Positions 1 to 8,318 of a DNA stretch of 64,000 nucleotides are shown here, piece by piece. The position numbers and the translations under genes are program-made. Source of the stretch: a virus; IMG/VR virus record IMGVR_UViG_3300035698_017588, positions 1 to 64,000 of that record. The stretch is one strand, 5' to 3'. The notes beneath the pieces are model-generated. The model ran no database searches. It was not told where the DNA came from and saw nothing but the letters and a program-made list of their open reading frames with translations. Within the stretch, counting starts at the first letter, position 1, and each line of letters starts with the position of its first letter.

Positions 1-489
1 ATCCCAGATATCAACTATACCATCGAATTTCATCAATCTCCAAGGGTCGACACTAGCTCGATAGGCATCAGTGTCCTCAATAACCAATTCGTCATGCTTA
101 TCTGCATGGTAGCTTGGTACGGTGACGCCACAGGCGAATGACTCAAATTGTTCGAGGTAGTCTATGGTTTCCACAACCCGGAATTTCGGCGTAATGTCAG
201 TGTGCAAGACCATGATTGGGCTATCGTCGAATAGGGCATCTGCATGTTCCCACATCGTAAGGATGCAGCTGGTTTCGAACAATATGGAGTTGTAAGAAGC
301 ATAACCTGGGAAGAAGTCTGATTCGCACAGACCGTCCCTGTAAGCGTGTGTTAATCCACAATTAATATGGGTTATATTGACCCGTCGAGATCGGAAGTCC
401 TTCAAGCGAATTAGATTCAAGCTATTGGGATGGTGGAGTATGACGACGTTCAAAGCTAAATCTCGGTTGATAATAAGTAAAAGATCCAT
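1..489 (-). CDS. Partial hypothetical protein, possibly glycan-related; 3' end outside the window
   Basis: Reading the minus strand from an ATG at 489 gives an open frame to the left edge (about 163 residues, C-terminus missing). An in-frame stop at 511-513 limits the 5' end. Recognisable stretches include VNITHINCGL and YRDGLCESDFFPGY, then an acidic region with MVLHTDITPKF. I do not recognise the family. Its place beside several glycosyltransferases makes a glycan-modifying role plausible, but that is inference from context only. An HNH endonuclease gene starts only 17 bases away on the other strand, so the 5' end may have been altered by that insertion; the short N-terminus before the conserved-looking region fits this but does not show it. 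Confidence 0.55.
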   Translation of the reverse strand, partial: MDLLLIINRDLALNVVILHHPNSLNLIRLKDFRSRRVNITHINCGLTHAYRDGLCESDFFPGYASYNSILFETSCILTMWEHADALFDDSPIMVLHTDITPKFRVVETIDYLEQFESFACGVTVPSYHADKHDELVIEDTDAYRASVDPWRLMKFDGIVDIWD

Positions 490-505
490 CACCCCGGAAA
501 ATATT

Positions 506-841
506 ATGCCTTACAAAGACCCCGAAGCTCGGAAAAAGTTCGATGAAAAGAGAAAATCCGATCCTAAATTCATAGAACAGAGAAGATTTATCGCAGCTGC
601 CAAATCCGTTGCAAACAAGGTTAAGGCCGTCTTATATAAAGGCGGGAAGTGTCAAAAATGTGACTACGACAGATGCTACGCATCTCTTGACTTTCATCAC
701 AGAGATCCCACCCAAAAAGATGGAGTATGGAACAAGTTTAAGGGACGATCGTGGGCCAAAATCAAAAAAGAACTGGACAAATGTGACTTGCTTTGTGCGA
801 ATTGTCATCGAGAAGAACATTTCAATAAGGATGCCGCATAA
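506..841 (+). CDS. HNH homing endonuclease
   Basis: About 111 residues from ATG 506. The N-terminus is basic and helical (MPYKDPEARKKFDEKRKSD), a DNA-binding type start common in phage HNH enzymes. The nuclease core follows: CQKCDY, then LDFHHRDP (the HH of the motif), then CANCHREEHF at the C-terminus. The four cysteines fit a structural zinc site and the histidines the beta-beta-alpha-metal active site. Such genes cut DNA site-specifically and spread into phage genomes that lack them. I chose 506 over the upstream in-frame start at 377 because the upstream part overlaps the divergent gene and has no family character. The gene is AT-rich and stands alone between two minus-strand genes, as expected of a mobile gene. 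Confidence 0.85.
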   Translation: MPYKDPEARKKFDEKRKSDPKFIEQRRFIAAAKSVANKVKAVLYKGGKCQKCDYDRCYASLDFHHRDPTQKDGVWNKFKGRSWAKIKKELDKCDLLCANCHREEHFNKDAA

Positions 842-844
842 CAC

Positions 845-964
845 ATGATTGACTATTTTAAAAACAGAGACATAAAATATGTTAAAAATGGAATTCTAGT
901 TAATTATGACGAAGAGATAAATTATGTCAAAGAGATGCCGATCATGAATATTGAGAGTTCTTGA
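845..964 (+). CDS. Small ORF downstream of the HNH gene (doubtful)
   Basis: A 39-codon frame starts 3 bases after the HNH stop and ends inside the 3' end of the convergent glycosyltransferase gene. It reads MIDYFKNRDIKYVKNG and continues with a Tyr/Glu-rich tail. Composition is AT-rich like the HNH gene, so it could be part of the same mobile cassette or chance reading. It is the only candidate content of the roughly 100 bases between 841 and 942. I recognise no family. Confidence 0.25.
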   Translation: MIDYFKNRDIKYVKNGILVNYDEEINYVKEMPIMNIESS

Positions 965-1757
965 TTGTTACAGCAAATCGTGGGACGTCGATACGTTGAT
1001 TGAATTGGTCTTTCATGCCGAATGGGATGTAGCTAACGATTCGACCGTCGTCCCATTGGCAGTATGGAGCACAGAGTTGAGTGAATCGCATACCCCATTT
1101 CTTATGAAGTTGTATTAGTCTGCCAAGGAAACTAGAATCTTGGTAAAGACTGGCGGAGTATTGTCCGCAATGCTGAATATCGAAGTCGGCGGCAGCCAAT
1201 TGGTATCCAGTAGATCTAGCTTGGAGGCAGTAGTCAAGCCCGTAGAGATGGAAGCCTTGCCAGCTTGGGTCGAAGCGTAGGCCGGAGTTTCTGTCGATTA
1301 GCATGAAGACTTCGTCGACGCTTTGGACTAAGTGGAAGCCTTTAGAGCCAGACCAAGTCGGGTTGTTGTCTTGGTCGTAGATGTTTCCGACTGTGGCGTT
1401 TGGGATGTCATTGAGACCCCATTTGCCGAGCAGTTCTGGGTAAATTGTGTCTCGTATACCGGCAGCACCGACTAATGCTACGTTGTCTGGGTAATTCTTT
1501 ATTATTGATGCTAGTTTTTTGGATGAGGACGGTTTGAATTTTACGTCTTGATGCACGTATAATAGGAATCTGTCTTTGCATATTTCTAAAGCGATGTTGG
1601 CAGCTATAGACGCAGAATAGACATTCCCCTCATTATAGATAGGTATTATATTGATGTCCAAGTCTTCACGCAAACATGAAATAGATTCCAGCACGCAAGC
1701 TTGAAAAGCTTCAATATTGGACACACAACACGCCACTGTTAATCGAGGCTTACTCAT
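942..1757 (-). CDS. Glycosyltransferase, GT-A fold (family 2-like)
   Basis: About 271 residues from ATG 1757. It begins MSKPRLTVACCVSNIEAF, the first beta strand of a GT-A nucleotide-sugar-binding fold, and has a DxD-like acidic site near FLLYVHQDVKF (about residue 80). Later it carries WSGSKGFHLVQSVDEVFMLI and a histidine-containing acceptor region (FDIQHCGQYS). The likely role is transfer of a sugar from a nucleotide donor onto a phage virion or cell-surface glycan. The ATG at 1757 overlaps the ATG of the divergent gene in the four bases CATG (1755-1758). The upstream start at 1784 would lie inside that other gene and adds residues without family character. Substrate cannot be told from sequence. 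Confidence 0.75.
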   Translation of the reverse strand: MSKPRLTVACCVSNIEAFQACVLESISCLREDLDINIIPIYNEGNVYSASIAANIALEICKDRFLLYVHQDVKFKPSSSKKLASIIKNYPDNVALVGAAGIRDTIYPELLGKWGLNDIPNATVGNIYDQDNNPTWSGSKGFHLVQSVDEVFMLIDRNSGLRFDPSWQGFHLYGLDYCLQARSTGYQLAAADFDIQHCGQYSASLYQDSSFLGRLIQLHKKWGMRFTQLCAPYCQWDDGRIVSYIPFGMKDQFNQRIDVPRFAVTIKNSQYS

Positions 1758-1983
1758 GGCTAACACCACACTCGTTCGAATCACAAATACAACTAGTCAA
1801 GTCGTTTCTGTTATGGTCAACGCGATTGATCCTCGGAAATCGAATCCGCAAAGCACGATTCGTCCGCAAGAAGACGGCTTGTACCAGATGACTTCCGGTA
1901 GCACAATGACAGTGGAGCTTCAGCGAATCAGTGTGGGTCAACTTGACAACCTGCAGAACTTGGGACAAATCACTTACGCATAG
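1756..1983 (+). CDS. Small hypothetical protein (75 aa), possibly virion-associated
   Basis: Starts MANTTLVRITNTTSQVVSVM and is rich in Thr, Gln and Val with alternating beta-strand-like pattern, ending LQNLGQITYA. No membrane segment or metal motif is seen. The sequence style resembles small phage decoration or tail proteins, but I cannot assign a family. Its start codon overlaps that of the divergent glycosyltransferase in CATG, so its ribosome-binding region lies wholly in the antisense of that gene. Its 3' end overlaps the following plus-strand glycosyltransferase. Confidence 0.6.
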   Translation: MANTTLVRITNTTSQVVSVMVNAIDPRKSNPQSTIRPQEDGLYQMTSGSTMTVELQRISVGQLDNLQNLGQITYA

Positions 1984-2698
1984 CCCCGTCCCAATTGTCT
2001 TAACTAGTTATCACCGCCCGAAAACATTCGAGAGGTGTGTTACTAGTGTGGTTAGAGCTACACGCCAACCTATCTACATCATCGACAACTCACAAGGTAA
2101 GATCGATGAACAACTTCGCTGGGCACAAGAAGATCTTGGAATAAAGATTATTCGCAACAGTGAGAATCTTGGCAAGCCGACCTCTATCAGAAGGCATTGG
2201 TCCAAAACCCCACAGGGTCAATGGTTCATCACCATGGACCCTGATGTGATTGTCCCTGAAAATGGGATCGATGACCTAATCTACTGTGCCAATAGTATGT
2301 CAGAAGAAGGATACCAAATAGGTATCATATGCCCGGCCTTGGAGCAAAAAGGTAGAATATGGGCTAAGCAATTGGAAAAGAAGAATCTCGTGATGCACAA
2401 TTGGAACGAGATGACAAGAATCAAGCAAGACGTTTATTTCAATTCATCCCTAGCCGGATGTTTAATGCTCGTCAACAATCTATTCTACAACCACATTGGC
2501 GGATTCATAGGATGTAGGATGTATAACGATGACGACGGATGGTTGTGCAATGAATCCGTGAAGCATGGGCTCTTAAATCTTATCAACAGTAATGTGATAT
2601 GTGAGCACGATTTGAGTGAAGAGACGTCGGGATATCGGACTTGGAAAGACCGGAATTCTACACTACAAATTGATCAGTTAGGATACTGGGATCAGTAA
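1931..2698 (+). CDS. Glycosyltransferase family 2-like protein
   Basis: The protein begins with a typical GT2 strand, PIVLTSYHRPKTFERCVTSV, followed by YIIDNSQGK, NSENLGKP and the metal-binding acidic site FITMDPDVIVPE (about residue 115). It ends with an acceptor-binding type segment (NDDDGWLCNESVKHG, then CEHDL). This is a soluble, inverting-type GT-A enzyme by pattern. The start is uncertain: ATG 1931 lies inside the previous gene and the recognisable fold begins only about 20 residues later, so a non-ATG start nearer 1983 is possible. The 3' end overlaps the end of the convergent sulfotransferase gene by about 40 bases. Confidence 0.75.
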   Translation: MWVNLTTCRTWDKSLTHSPVPIVLTSYHRPKTFERCVTSVVRATRQPIYIIDNSQGKIDEQLRWAQEDLGIKIIRNSENLGKPTSIRRHWSKTPQGQWFITMDPDVIVPENGIDDLIYCANSMSEEGYQIGIICPALEQKGRIWAKQLEKKNLVMHNWNEMTRIKQDVYFNSSLAGCLMLVNNLFYNHIGGFIGCRMYNDDDGWLCNESVKHGLLNLINSNVICEHDLSEETSGYRTWKDRNSTLQIDQLGYWDQ

Positions 2699-3290
2699 TC
2701 CCATCATAGAATTCATTGATTAACCACGATTCTTTTTCCAACAGCTGCTTTAAAATCTCCGGCTTATAGATAGCCACGTCTTTTGCAGTTTGGCCGATTT
2801 TTCCAGACGTATTGGTCCGTGGAACATTGTTTATTTGTTCTCGTGTTACGTCGTAACCCATTTTGATGAGAAATCTGAACAATCCGTCAGTCAATTGTTC
2901 GTTTTTGATGATGTGCTCTACTCGTTGATTCCTTTTCTTGTATAGAAAAAGCTTGGTGAGACTTGTCAGACGACCGTTTGGATCGTAGTCCATCACATTC
3001 TGTACGAACTGGTTAAAGTCATTTGAGGCACATTCCCAGTCTATGGGGTGCAACGGCATCCAGCCTATTCTAATGCGATGGTACCAACGAGATTGATACC
3101 AAGTCACTGGGTGCCGGATACTGATAAGAGTCGGCAGATTGATGCCCCTCTTGGGCATCGCGAATGATGAAGCATGGTGTTGGCAGACTTCTTCGCCAGT
3201 GATCCCAAGCTCTTGAATGACTCTTCGTATATGCTGTCCGCCAGTTTTCGGCAGATGAGCAAATACGAATTTATCAGTTACTAGGGACAT
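2658..3290 (-). CDS. Sulfotransferase-like protein
   Basis: About 210 residues. Near the N-terminus VFAHLPKTGGQHIRRVI matches the 5'-phosphosulfate loop of PAPS-dependent sulfotransferases. About 45 residues on, LISIRHPVTWYQSRWYH matches the 3'-phosphate-binding Arg/Ser motif. These enzymes move sulfate from PAPS to a hydroxyl, often on carbohydrates. Length is near that of compact bacterial family members. It overlaps the upstream glycosyltransferase (start 3290 inside the end of the gene at 3274-4248), which suggests co-translation and a shared glycan target. Phage sulfotransferases are uncommon; sulfated polysaccharides are typical of marine bacteria and algae. Confidence 0.7.
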   Translation of the reverse strand: MSLVTDKFVFAHLPKTGGQHIRRVIQELGITGEEVCQHHASSFAMPKRGINLPTLISIRHPVTWYQSRWYHRIRIGWMPLHPIDWECASNDFNQFVQNVMDYDPNGRLTSLTKLFLYKKRNQRVEHIIKNEQLTDGLFRFLIKMGYDVTREQINNVPRTNTSGKIGQTAKDVAIYKPEILKQLLEKESWLINEFYDGITDPSILTDQFVV

Positions 3291-4248
3291 TTGCTACTAG
3301 ATCCGTTGCTTCTTTATGCCATCCTAACGCATTAAACAGCGTAGCTAGGCGATGGTGGTAAGTATGGTTGTTCATAACCTGCTTGTGGATTCGATCTGCC
3401 AATTCGATCCGTTCATCTGTCTTCACCATGTAATGCAAATGGATACCAGCGTATTCTTCGGGATTTCTAGCCATTGGCAAATCTGGAAGAAGCCGATGCA
3501 GAGTAGGAACTGGATCATGGATCGGCAAACAACCGCAAGCGGCTACCTTCCAAACACGTTCTGGCAAGTCAAATCCCCATTTCTGAGTATGTGGCTCTGA
3601 AATGCATGGGCCGATTTGAGCCCGGTTGAACGTTGGTGTGACTTTGTCTTCGGGAAGTATACCGTGGCTTAACCCGTCTTGCCACTCTCCCCAACCGTGG
3701 ATTTCGACTTTGTAATTGTAAGGAGCGACGTGCCTGATCATTGGAATGAGGTATGCGTCAATGCTTTTGGCTTTGTAGGCCCAACGACCACCAATATAAG
3801 CGGCTGCGAGGGCACGATGTTCTGGTGGAGCTGTTCGCTTGAAGATCGTAGCATCAGCCCCGGTGGGCATTGGGCACCATGGGATTCCAAGCTTTTCTTT
3901 CCAGTATTGCCAATACACTCGGTCTTCTTCGAATCCGTAACCAAAGACGAGAGACGGGTTCATATCTCGAATATATTGGATCGAATCGGCTGATTCATTG
4001 ATGGCCCCGCAATCCATTGGTCCGTAAGGATTGACGTGCATTGCGAATTTGCAGCTTGGGTCTTTGGGAACGGGCTGTCGGTGTCCTGATGATCCGATAT
4101 AAAGATCGGGCGAGAACACTTTCCATGACTCAATCAGTCCGTCCCAACGTTGCACTTTATGCCCAGCAGAACGAAGAGTGTTAGCCCAGCTATCGGTAAT
4201 GTAGCCAAAAGCACCACCTGGTCGATGAACCAACATTATTCTTTTCAT
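3274..4248 (-). CDS. Glycosyltransferase, GT-B type (GT1/GT4-like)
   Basis: 324 residues starting MKRIMLVHRPGGAFGYITDS, a GT-B first strand. The C-terminal half has the donor-binding pattern: VEIHGWGEW, then PERVWKVAACGCLPIHDP, the conserved segment where a Glu and a Gly-rich turn hold the nucleotide-sugar in 'spore maturation' type glycosyltransferases. The C-terminus is helical (MVKTDERIELADRIHKQV). The likely role is transfer of a sugar in the same glycan pathway as its neighbours. It overlaps the sulfotransferase downstream by 17 bases. Acceptor and donor are unknown. Confidence 0.7.
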   Translation of the reverse strand: MKRIMLVHRPGGAFGYITDSWANTLRSAGHKVQRWDGLIESWKVFSPDLYIGSSGHRQPVPKDPSCKFAMHVNPYGPMDCGAINESADSIQYIRDMNPSLVFGYGFEEDRVYWQYWKEKLGIPWCPMPTGADATIFKRTAPPEHRALAAAYIGGRWAYKAKSIDAYLIPMIRHVAPYNYKVEIHGWGEWQDGLSHGILPEDKVTPTFNRAQIGPCISEPHTQKWGFDLPERVWKVAACGCLPIHDPVPTLHRLLPDLPMARNPEEYAGIHLHYMVKTDERIELADRIHKQVMNNHTYHHRLATLFNALGWHKEATDLVANVPSN

Positions 4249-4274
4249 GATTTACCCGATTTTTAGATTGTTCT

Positions 4275-6374
4275 CTAACTCAGGTATTTACCGTAACCTA
4301 GAGAGTGCAACTGTTTGTGTTGTAAACGAACACGTTGCTCGATTGTCATTTTATTCAATCGAGATGCGATCGATTTATTGTCATTATGATGGTCGTTCCA
4401 ATCAGCAGCACGACCATGCCATAAGTGGACTAAGTCGAATTCCGTCGAACAGAGCCATGATGGTGTGCTTCCGATTCTGGCATAGAAATCGCAGTCTTCG
4501 CAGCCATAGCCCCAGAAATCTTCGTTGAATGCACCGCGTTCCCAGAAAGTAGACATCCGGCATGCGAGTGAGCCACCTTCGAAGTAACCGACGATGCGTT
4601 CGAATTGCACATCATCAGGGACGTACCCTACTCGGTTCACACGATTCGTAGACTCCATGTTGAGGTAAATGACACGCCCGCAAATGTGGACTGATTCGTG
4701 CGATTGGAGTAAGTCATAAGTCCGTCTAATATAGTCAACGCGAGATAACATATCAGCGTCATGAAGAATGACTGAATCAGCGGTGCATTTTGCGACAGCA
4801 CGATTAAATGCTTTAGACTTGTTGAATAGGTCGTTGCCTTCGCCGCCTACGAACAAGTAGTTGACCGATGGATAATCATCTCTACTGAGTCGTTGTTCAG
4901 AGTCTTGCTCAACTAGCCATATGTCGATTTCGGGAAAAGATTGGCCGATTACTCCTTTGACTACGGATTTGATACTGTCTTGTCGTCCTTGGTCACCAGC
5001 GTCTCTACATGGGATGACGTATGAGATCTTTGGGACTACGGATTGCTCGCATGGGGGATGATAGGTTCTTGGGATTCGTTTTTCGAAGAGTGATTTATTA
5101 CGAACGTAGTGTTCTGTTTTGCTGTCGACTGATGTTGCTTCAGCGTGGATTCTGACGTATTCAGTGCTGCCTACTAAATCGTAAAACCCTGCGGGTTGCA
5201 GATTGAATTCTAATGGTCTCATTGACCAATCGACGTGTTCCATGCCATAAAATTGATATTGTGCGTCGAAGTAGCCGATCTTTTTGAGGCAGTGGTTCGA
5301 CATGTACAACATGGCACCATGTGGTTTATCGGGCACATAGTTCATGCGGATGTTTCTAAATTTCTTTTCTTCCCCTAATTTGGCACCGTAAACGTTGGGT
5401 TGTCTGTAGCAGAAATGGTGGAAGCCCGATGCTTTTGCTCCACGAACGTAGAATTCGATCCATCCGGGTTGCAAGAATTCAATGTCGTCGTTGCATATGA
5501 ACATGTGCTCGAATCGAGACATGCATCGTAGTAATCGGTTGGAATTACTGGAGATTCCGACGTTTTCGGAGTTTTTGATTACTACTATGCGGGAATCGGT
5601 TGCGATCTGAGAGAGGATAGTGAGTGTCTGTTTGCTGGTACTCGCATCATCTGAAATGAATAAAGTAGTCGTGTTCAGATCAATTGTTCTTTTGATCGAT
5701 TCGACGAGTCGCAGCAGCGATTTGCCGCGATTATACGAGAGTATGCCGATTGCGATACCGTTGCTGATTCGGTATGGTGCTTTGGCGTTGTTTTCTTTGT
5801 AGATCTGAGTCGCATCGCCCGATACGATCTTTCCGACTAACTGTTTTTCAGTTTTCTTGCGACCTTTGTAGATCCCGCCAGGGCGATGTTTGTGGATGGT
5901 GGGACGTTTGTCATGGACAACGGGCTGGCGACGTATACCTTTGTTGGTCGGGACGACTTCTACTGCTTCGGAGTTGCTTGTGGGCTTTGTGTGGACTCTT
6001 GGGGCCTTGGTAGGCGTTGTTTTGGGTGTTGAGGTTGGTGTTTGCTTGACCGATGGTTGAGGTACATCGGGAGTCTTGATTGGAGTGGTTTTGTGTGCGT
6101 TGATTCTTTGTTGGATATCGTTCTGTCGTTGAACTCGTGGCTTAGAACCCAGTTTGAGGTGATTCACTGGGGTATTAATAGAACTGTTGGTTCTAGGAAC
6201 AATTACATTGGATGGAGTGCTGGATTCATCTACTCGTTCAATATATCCACGAGCTGTGTATCTCTCGTAATATTCATCCAGATGTTTTCGTGCTTTGCCT
6301 TTTAGTCGAATCCGTTCCCCTGCGGGACCCATTAATTCAACTGTGTGCGGCCACGGGTTGATGTATTCTGGCAT
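4275..6374 (-). CDS. Bifunctional glycosyltransferase with two GT2 domains
   Basis: 699 residues. Residues 1-60 are a short domain (MPEYINPWPHTVELMGPAGE) that resembles a phage structural or head-fibre tag. Residues 60-200 are a Thr/Pro/Lys-rich disordered linker. From about 205 comes a GT2 domain (IAIGILSYNRGKSLLRLVES, ISDDAS, acidic site ICNDDIEFL). From about 448 comes a second GT2 domain (ISYVIPCRDAGDQ, acidic site LHDADML, then GYGCEDCDFYARI and HLWHG of the galactosyltransferase C-terminal type). Two active sites in one chain suggest consecutive sugar additions. The N-terminal tag plus linker could tether the enzyme to a virion or to the neighbouring protein at 6337-6885; that is inference. 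Confidence 0.8.
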   Translation of the reverse strand: MPEYINPWPHTVELMGPAGERIRLKGKARKHLDEYYERYTARGYIERVDESSTPSNVIVPRTNSSINTPVNHLKLGSKPRVQRQNDIQQRINAHKTTPIKTPDVPQPSVKQTPTSTPKTTPTKAPRVHTKPTSNSEAVEVVPTNKGIRRQPVVHDKRPTIHKHRPGGIYKGRKKTEKQLVGKIVSGDATQIYKENNAKAPYRISNGIAIGILSYNRGKSLLRLVESIKRTIDLNTTTLFISDDASTSKQTLTILSQIATDSRIVVIKNSENVGISSNSNRLLRCMSRFEHMFICNDDIEFLQPGWIEFYVRGAKASGFHHFCYRQPNVYGAKLGEEKKFRNIRMNYVPDKPHGAMLYMSNHCLKKIGYFDAQYQFYGMEHVDWSMRPLEFNLQPAGFYDLVGSTEYVRIHAEATSVDSKTEHYVRNKSLFEKRIPRTYHPPCEQSVVPKISYVIPCRDAGDQGRQDSIKSVVKGVIGQSFPEIDIWLVEQDSEQRLSRDDYPSVNYLFVGGEGNDLFNKSKAFNRAVAKCTADSVILHDADMLSRVDYIRRTYDLLQSHESVHICGRVIYLNMESTNRVNRVGYVPDDVQFERIVGYFEGGSLACRMSTFWERGAFNEDFWGYGCEDCDFYARIGSTPSWLCSTEFDLVHLWHGRAADWNDHHNDNKSIASRLNKMTIEQRVRLQHKQLHSLGYGKYLS

Positions 6375-6885
6375 AAAGTGGCCTTGATGTATCGCCGTTG
6401 ATGAACGTTTTGTTCGACGGTTTGAGAATTAATTCTTCATGTTGATTTGACATTTCATCAATTGAAGACTGGTCCAATGCTCCTTTACCCAATAGTTTTT
6501 GGGTGGAAAAATGGCCTTTTAACAATTGATCCAACATTCCAGGACTAATAAATTGCCCCTTCGGCTCCACGAAGTCAACTACGTTTAGATCTGCGTCGAA
6601 GAACATTTGGTACTTATTGATTCCTGAAGTGGAGGCAATAGGTATGAAACCTTCATTGAGAGACAATGCCTTCATATGTAATTCTTCTAGGTTGGTAATA
6701 ATATTACCACCCCAATCCGCGATCTGTAAAGTTACATCTACATTTTCACCCAATAGGGCAAAAATCGACAAGCCCGGTTTGTAGGGTTTAATGAAAAAGA
6801 CATTCTGACCGTACAAAGGTGAACCCGGTGCCAGATCCGAGATCTCGGGGGCTTTATACAAACCAGATTGGGAGACTGTGCTCAT
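6337..6885 (-). CDS. Hypothetical protein
   Basis: 182 residues starting MSTVSQSGLYKAPEISDLAP. It contains hydrophobic beta-type segments (LSIFALLGENVDVTLQIAD) and a Gln/Met-rich helical C-terminal third. No enzymatic motif is seen. It overlaps the large double glycosyltransferase by 38 bases and the upstream small gene by 32 bases, so it belongs to the same transcription unit. The general character is that of a small phage virion or tail-associated protein. Confidence 0.55.
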   Translation of the reverse strand: MSTVSQSGLYKAPEISDLAPGSPLYGQNVFFIKPYKPGLSIFALLGENVDVTLQIADWGGNIITNLEELHMKALSLNEGFIPIASTSGINKYQMFFDADLNVVDFVEPKGQFISPGMLDQLLKGHFSTQKLLGKGALDQSSIDEMSNQHEELILKPSNKTFINGDTSRPLYARIHQPVAAHS

Positions 6886-7153
6886 GTGAATGCCTTATGA
6901 TTGTGAATCTGCCACCTCTTGAATTACGAAGTTCTTCAAGGTTCAGTTTCTGTATTGATTTGCCGATCCCGTCTGTACGCACCAATAATGCAGGAAGCCC
7001 CGCGATCATGAAAGTGCAATCACTCGGTTGACGATAATCTATGAGAAATCCGTGCCACGTGCTAAACCACTTCGACCAAACAAGATAATCGCCGTAGAGT
7101 GGAACGTATGTGAGGATTGATTGAGTATGACATGCTGGTTTGATATCGTTCAT
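6854..7153 (-). CDS. Hypothetical protein
   Basis: 99 residues starting MNDIKPACHTQSILTYVPLY, with many aromatic residues (Tyr, Trp) in the first half and a basic C-terminus. No motif recognised. It sits between the membrane protein gene (7162-8013, 8 bases upstream) and the 6337-6885 gene, which it overlaps, and appears to be a normal member of this operon. Confidence 0.45.
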   Translation of the reverse strand: MNDIKPACHTQSILTYVPLYGDYLVWSKWFSTWHGFLIDYRQPSDCTFMIAGLPALLVRTDGIGKSIQKLNLEELRNSRGGRFTIIRHSHEHSLPIWFV

Positions 7154-7161
7154 CAGTGAGC

Positions 7162-8013
7162 TTAATCATTGTCCGCCATGGTCAACCGGTCCGCAATCGG
7201 ATCATAAAAGTAAGTAGAGTCGCCCACGACCCATTTAATACGGTCACCATCTCGTTCGCCGCCCGTGCACTTCTTAATGAATGAATTGACGGCTGAATTT
7301 TCACCTATCCTGAGTGGTATAATACTCTCACCTTCATTGATTGGTATAGACGAAGGTGGAGCTTCTTCTTGATCTGCACCAAGAATAGCATCCTTAATGA
7401 TTTCCATGTAAGGTGGATGGTCGGTCGAGGTATTAACATGGAATTCTTGTTCACCCACGTTGAGACTCACTACTCGACCAGATCCAGGCTTACGTTCTTT
7501 GAGAACTTTGATGATTCGTTTCACATCAGCGAGAGAGCTGATGATAGTAACTTCTTCAGATCCTCGTCGAAATTCACGTTCACGTGCCTGACTTAGCAGG
7601 GCTTCGGGGTTATATTCGTTCATTTCTTGTCCGAAACTGACCAATGGTGACACAAGTTCGATAGCTGTAACTCTACCGCGATGCAGCAGCTTGTACGAAG
7701 TATTTAGCCAATTGGTGGTCCTCTGAAGTGCAAACAGAATAATAGGCAGCAATAACCAATTGGTAGCCCAAGATAATAGCAATGCACCTGGGATAGAGTA
7801 AATGACACTCATGCATTGCCCACAGGTGATCCACTTATACAGAGTCCAGTTGTACCACACTGGATTCTCTGCGTACCTGGGAGTGATTCTAGAATGAATC
7901 AGGGCGTGACTGATATCTGAGTCTTTTACTAACTCAATTATAGCTTCGGTCGCTAGAGCGACGAAAAAGAATGCTATTACTGGATAATATGGCGACAAGA
8001 GAAATTCGTGCAT
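7162..8013 (-). CDS. Membrane protein, phage, unknown function
   Basis: About 283 residues from ATG 8013 (MHEFLLSPYYPVIAFFFVAL). The N-terminal half has two or three hydrophobic segments (IAFFFVALATEAII; MSVIYSIPGALLLSWA; LLLPIILFAL) with a CGQC pair between them, reminiscent of small phage membrane proteins with a Cys-containing loop. The C-terminal half is soluble, with an acidic linker (DAILGADQEEAPPSS). I chose 8013 rather than the in-frame upstream start at 8073 because the hydrophobic segment then begins directly and less of the upstream gene is overlapped. Function unknown. Confidence 0.6.
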   Translation of the reverse strand: MHEFLLSPYYPVIAFFFVALATEAIIELVKDSDISHALIHSRITPRYAENPVWYNWTLYKWITCGQCMSVIYSIPGALLLSWATNWLLLPIILFALQRTTNWLNTSYKLLHRGRVTAIELVSPLVSFGQEMNEYNPEALLSQAREREFRRGSEEVTIISSLADVKRIIKVLKERKPGSGRVVSLNVGEQEFHVNTSTDHPPYMEIIKDAILGADQEEAPPSSIPINEGESIIPLRIGENSAVNSFIKKCTGGERDGDRIKWVVGDSTYFYDPIADRLTMADND

Positions 8014-8264
8014 TGTTTCCGGGGCCTTCCGCCAACACGGGTCATCATAACTGTATGCTGGCAGAGGGGGCACTTCTCAGCGTCGGGCCGTCTAACAGCT
8101 CGTGGGACCGACGTACGTTCGCCTGTCTTTTGATTATTTACAAAGACACGCATAGTGGAAGGCGGTTTTAGATTCACGGCCTGTGGAGATACTGCCTGAT
8201 TATTAGCAGTCTGAGGGGTAATTTGAACGCGAAGAGGTCTTTTACTTCCACCGCAACAAGCCAT
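7977..8264 (-). CDS. Small zinc-ribbon protein
   Basis: 95 residues. The C-terminus has a CPLC-x(n)-C-x4-C type ribbon (KCPLCQHTVMMTRVGG, then KQCTNFSCRHI), and the N-terminus MACCGGSKRPLRVQITPQ is basic and Cys-containing. It may bind nucleic acid or serve as a structural zinc protein. It overlaps the membrane protein start by 37 bases. No closer family recognised. Confidence 0.55.
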   Translation of the reverse strand: MACCGGSKRPLRVQITPQTANNQAVSPQAVNLKPPSTMRVFVNNQKTGERTSVPRAVRRPDAEKCPLCQHTVMMTRVGGRPRKQCTNFSCRHIIQ

Positions 8265-8318
8265 AACTTCACCTAGATGGAAAAATGCTGTTTTATCATT
8301 CTTATCTTTGTAAGAAGA

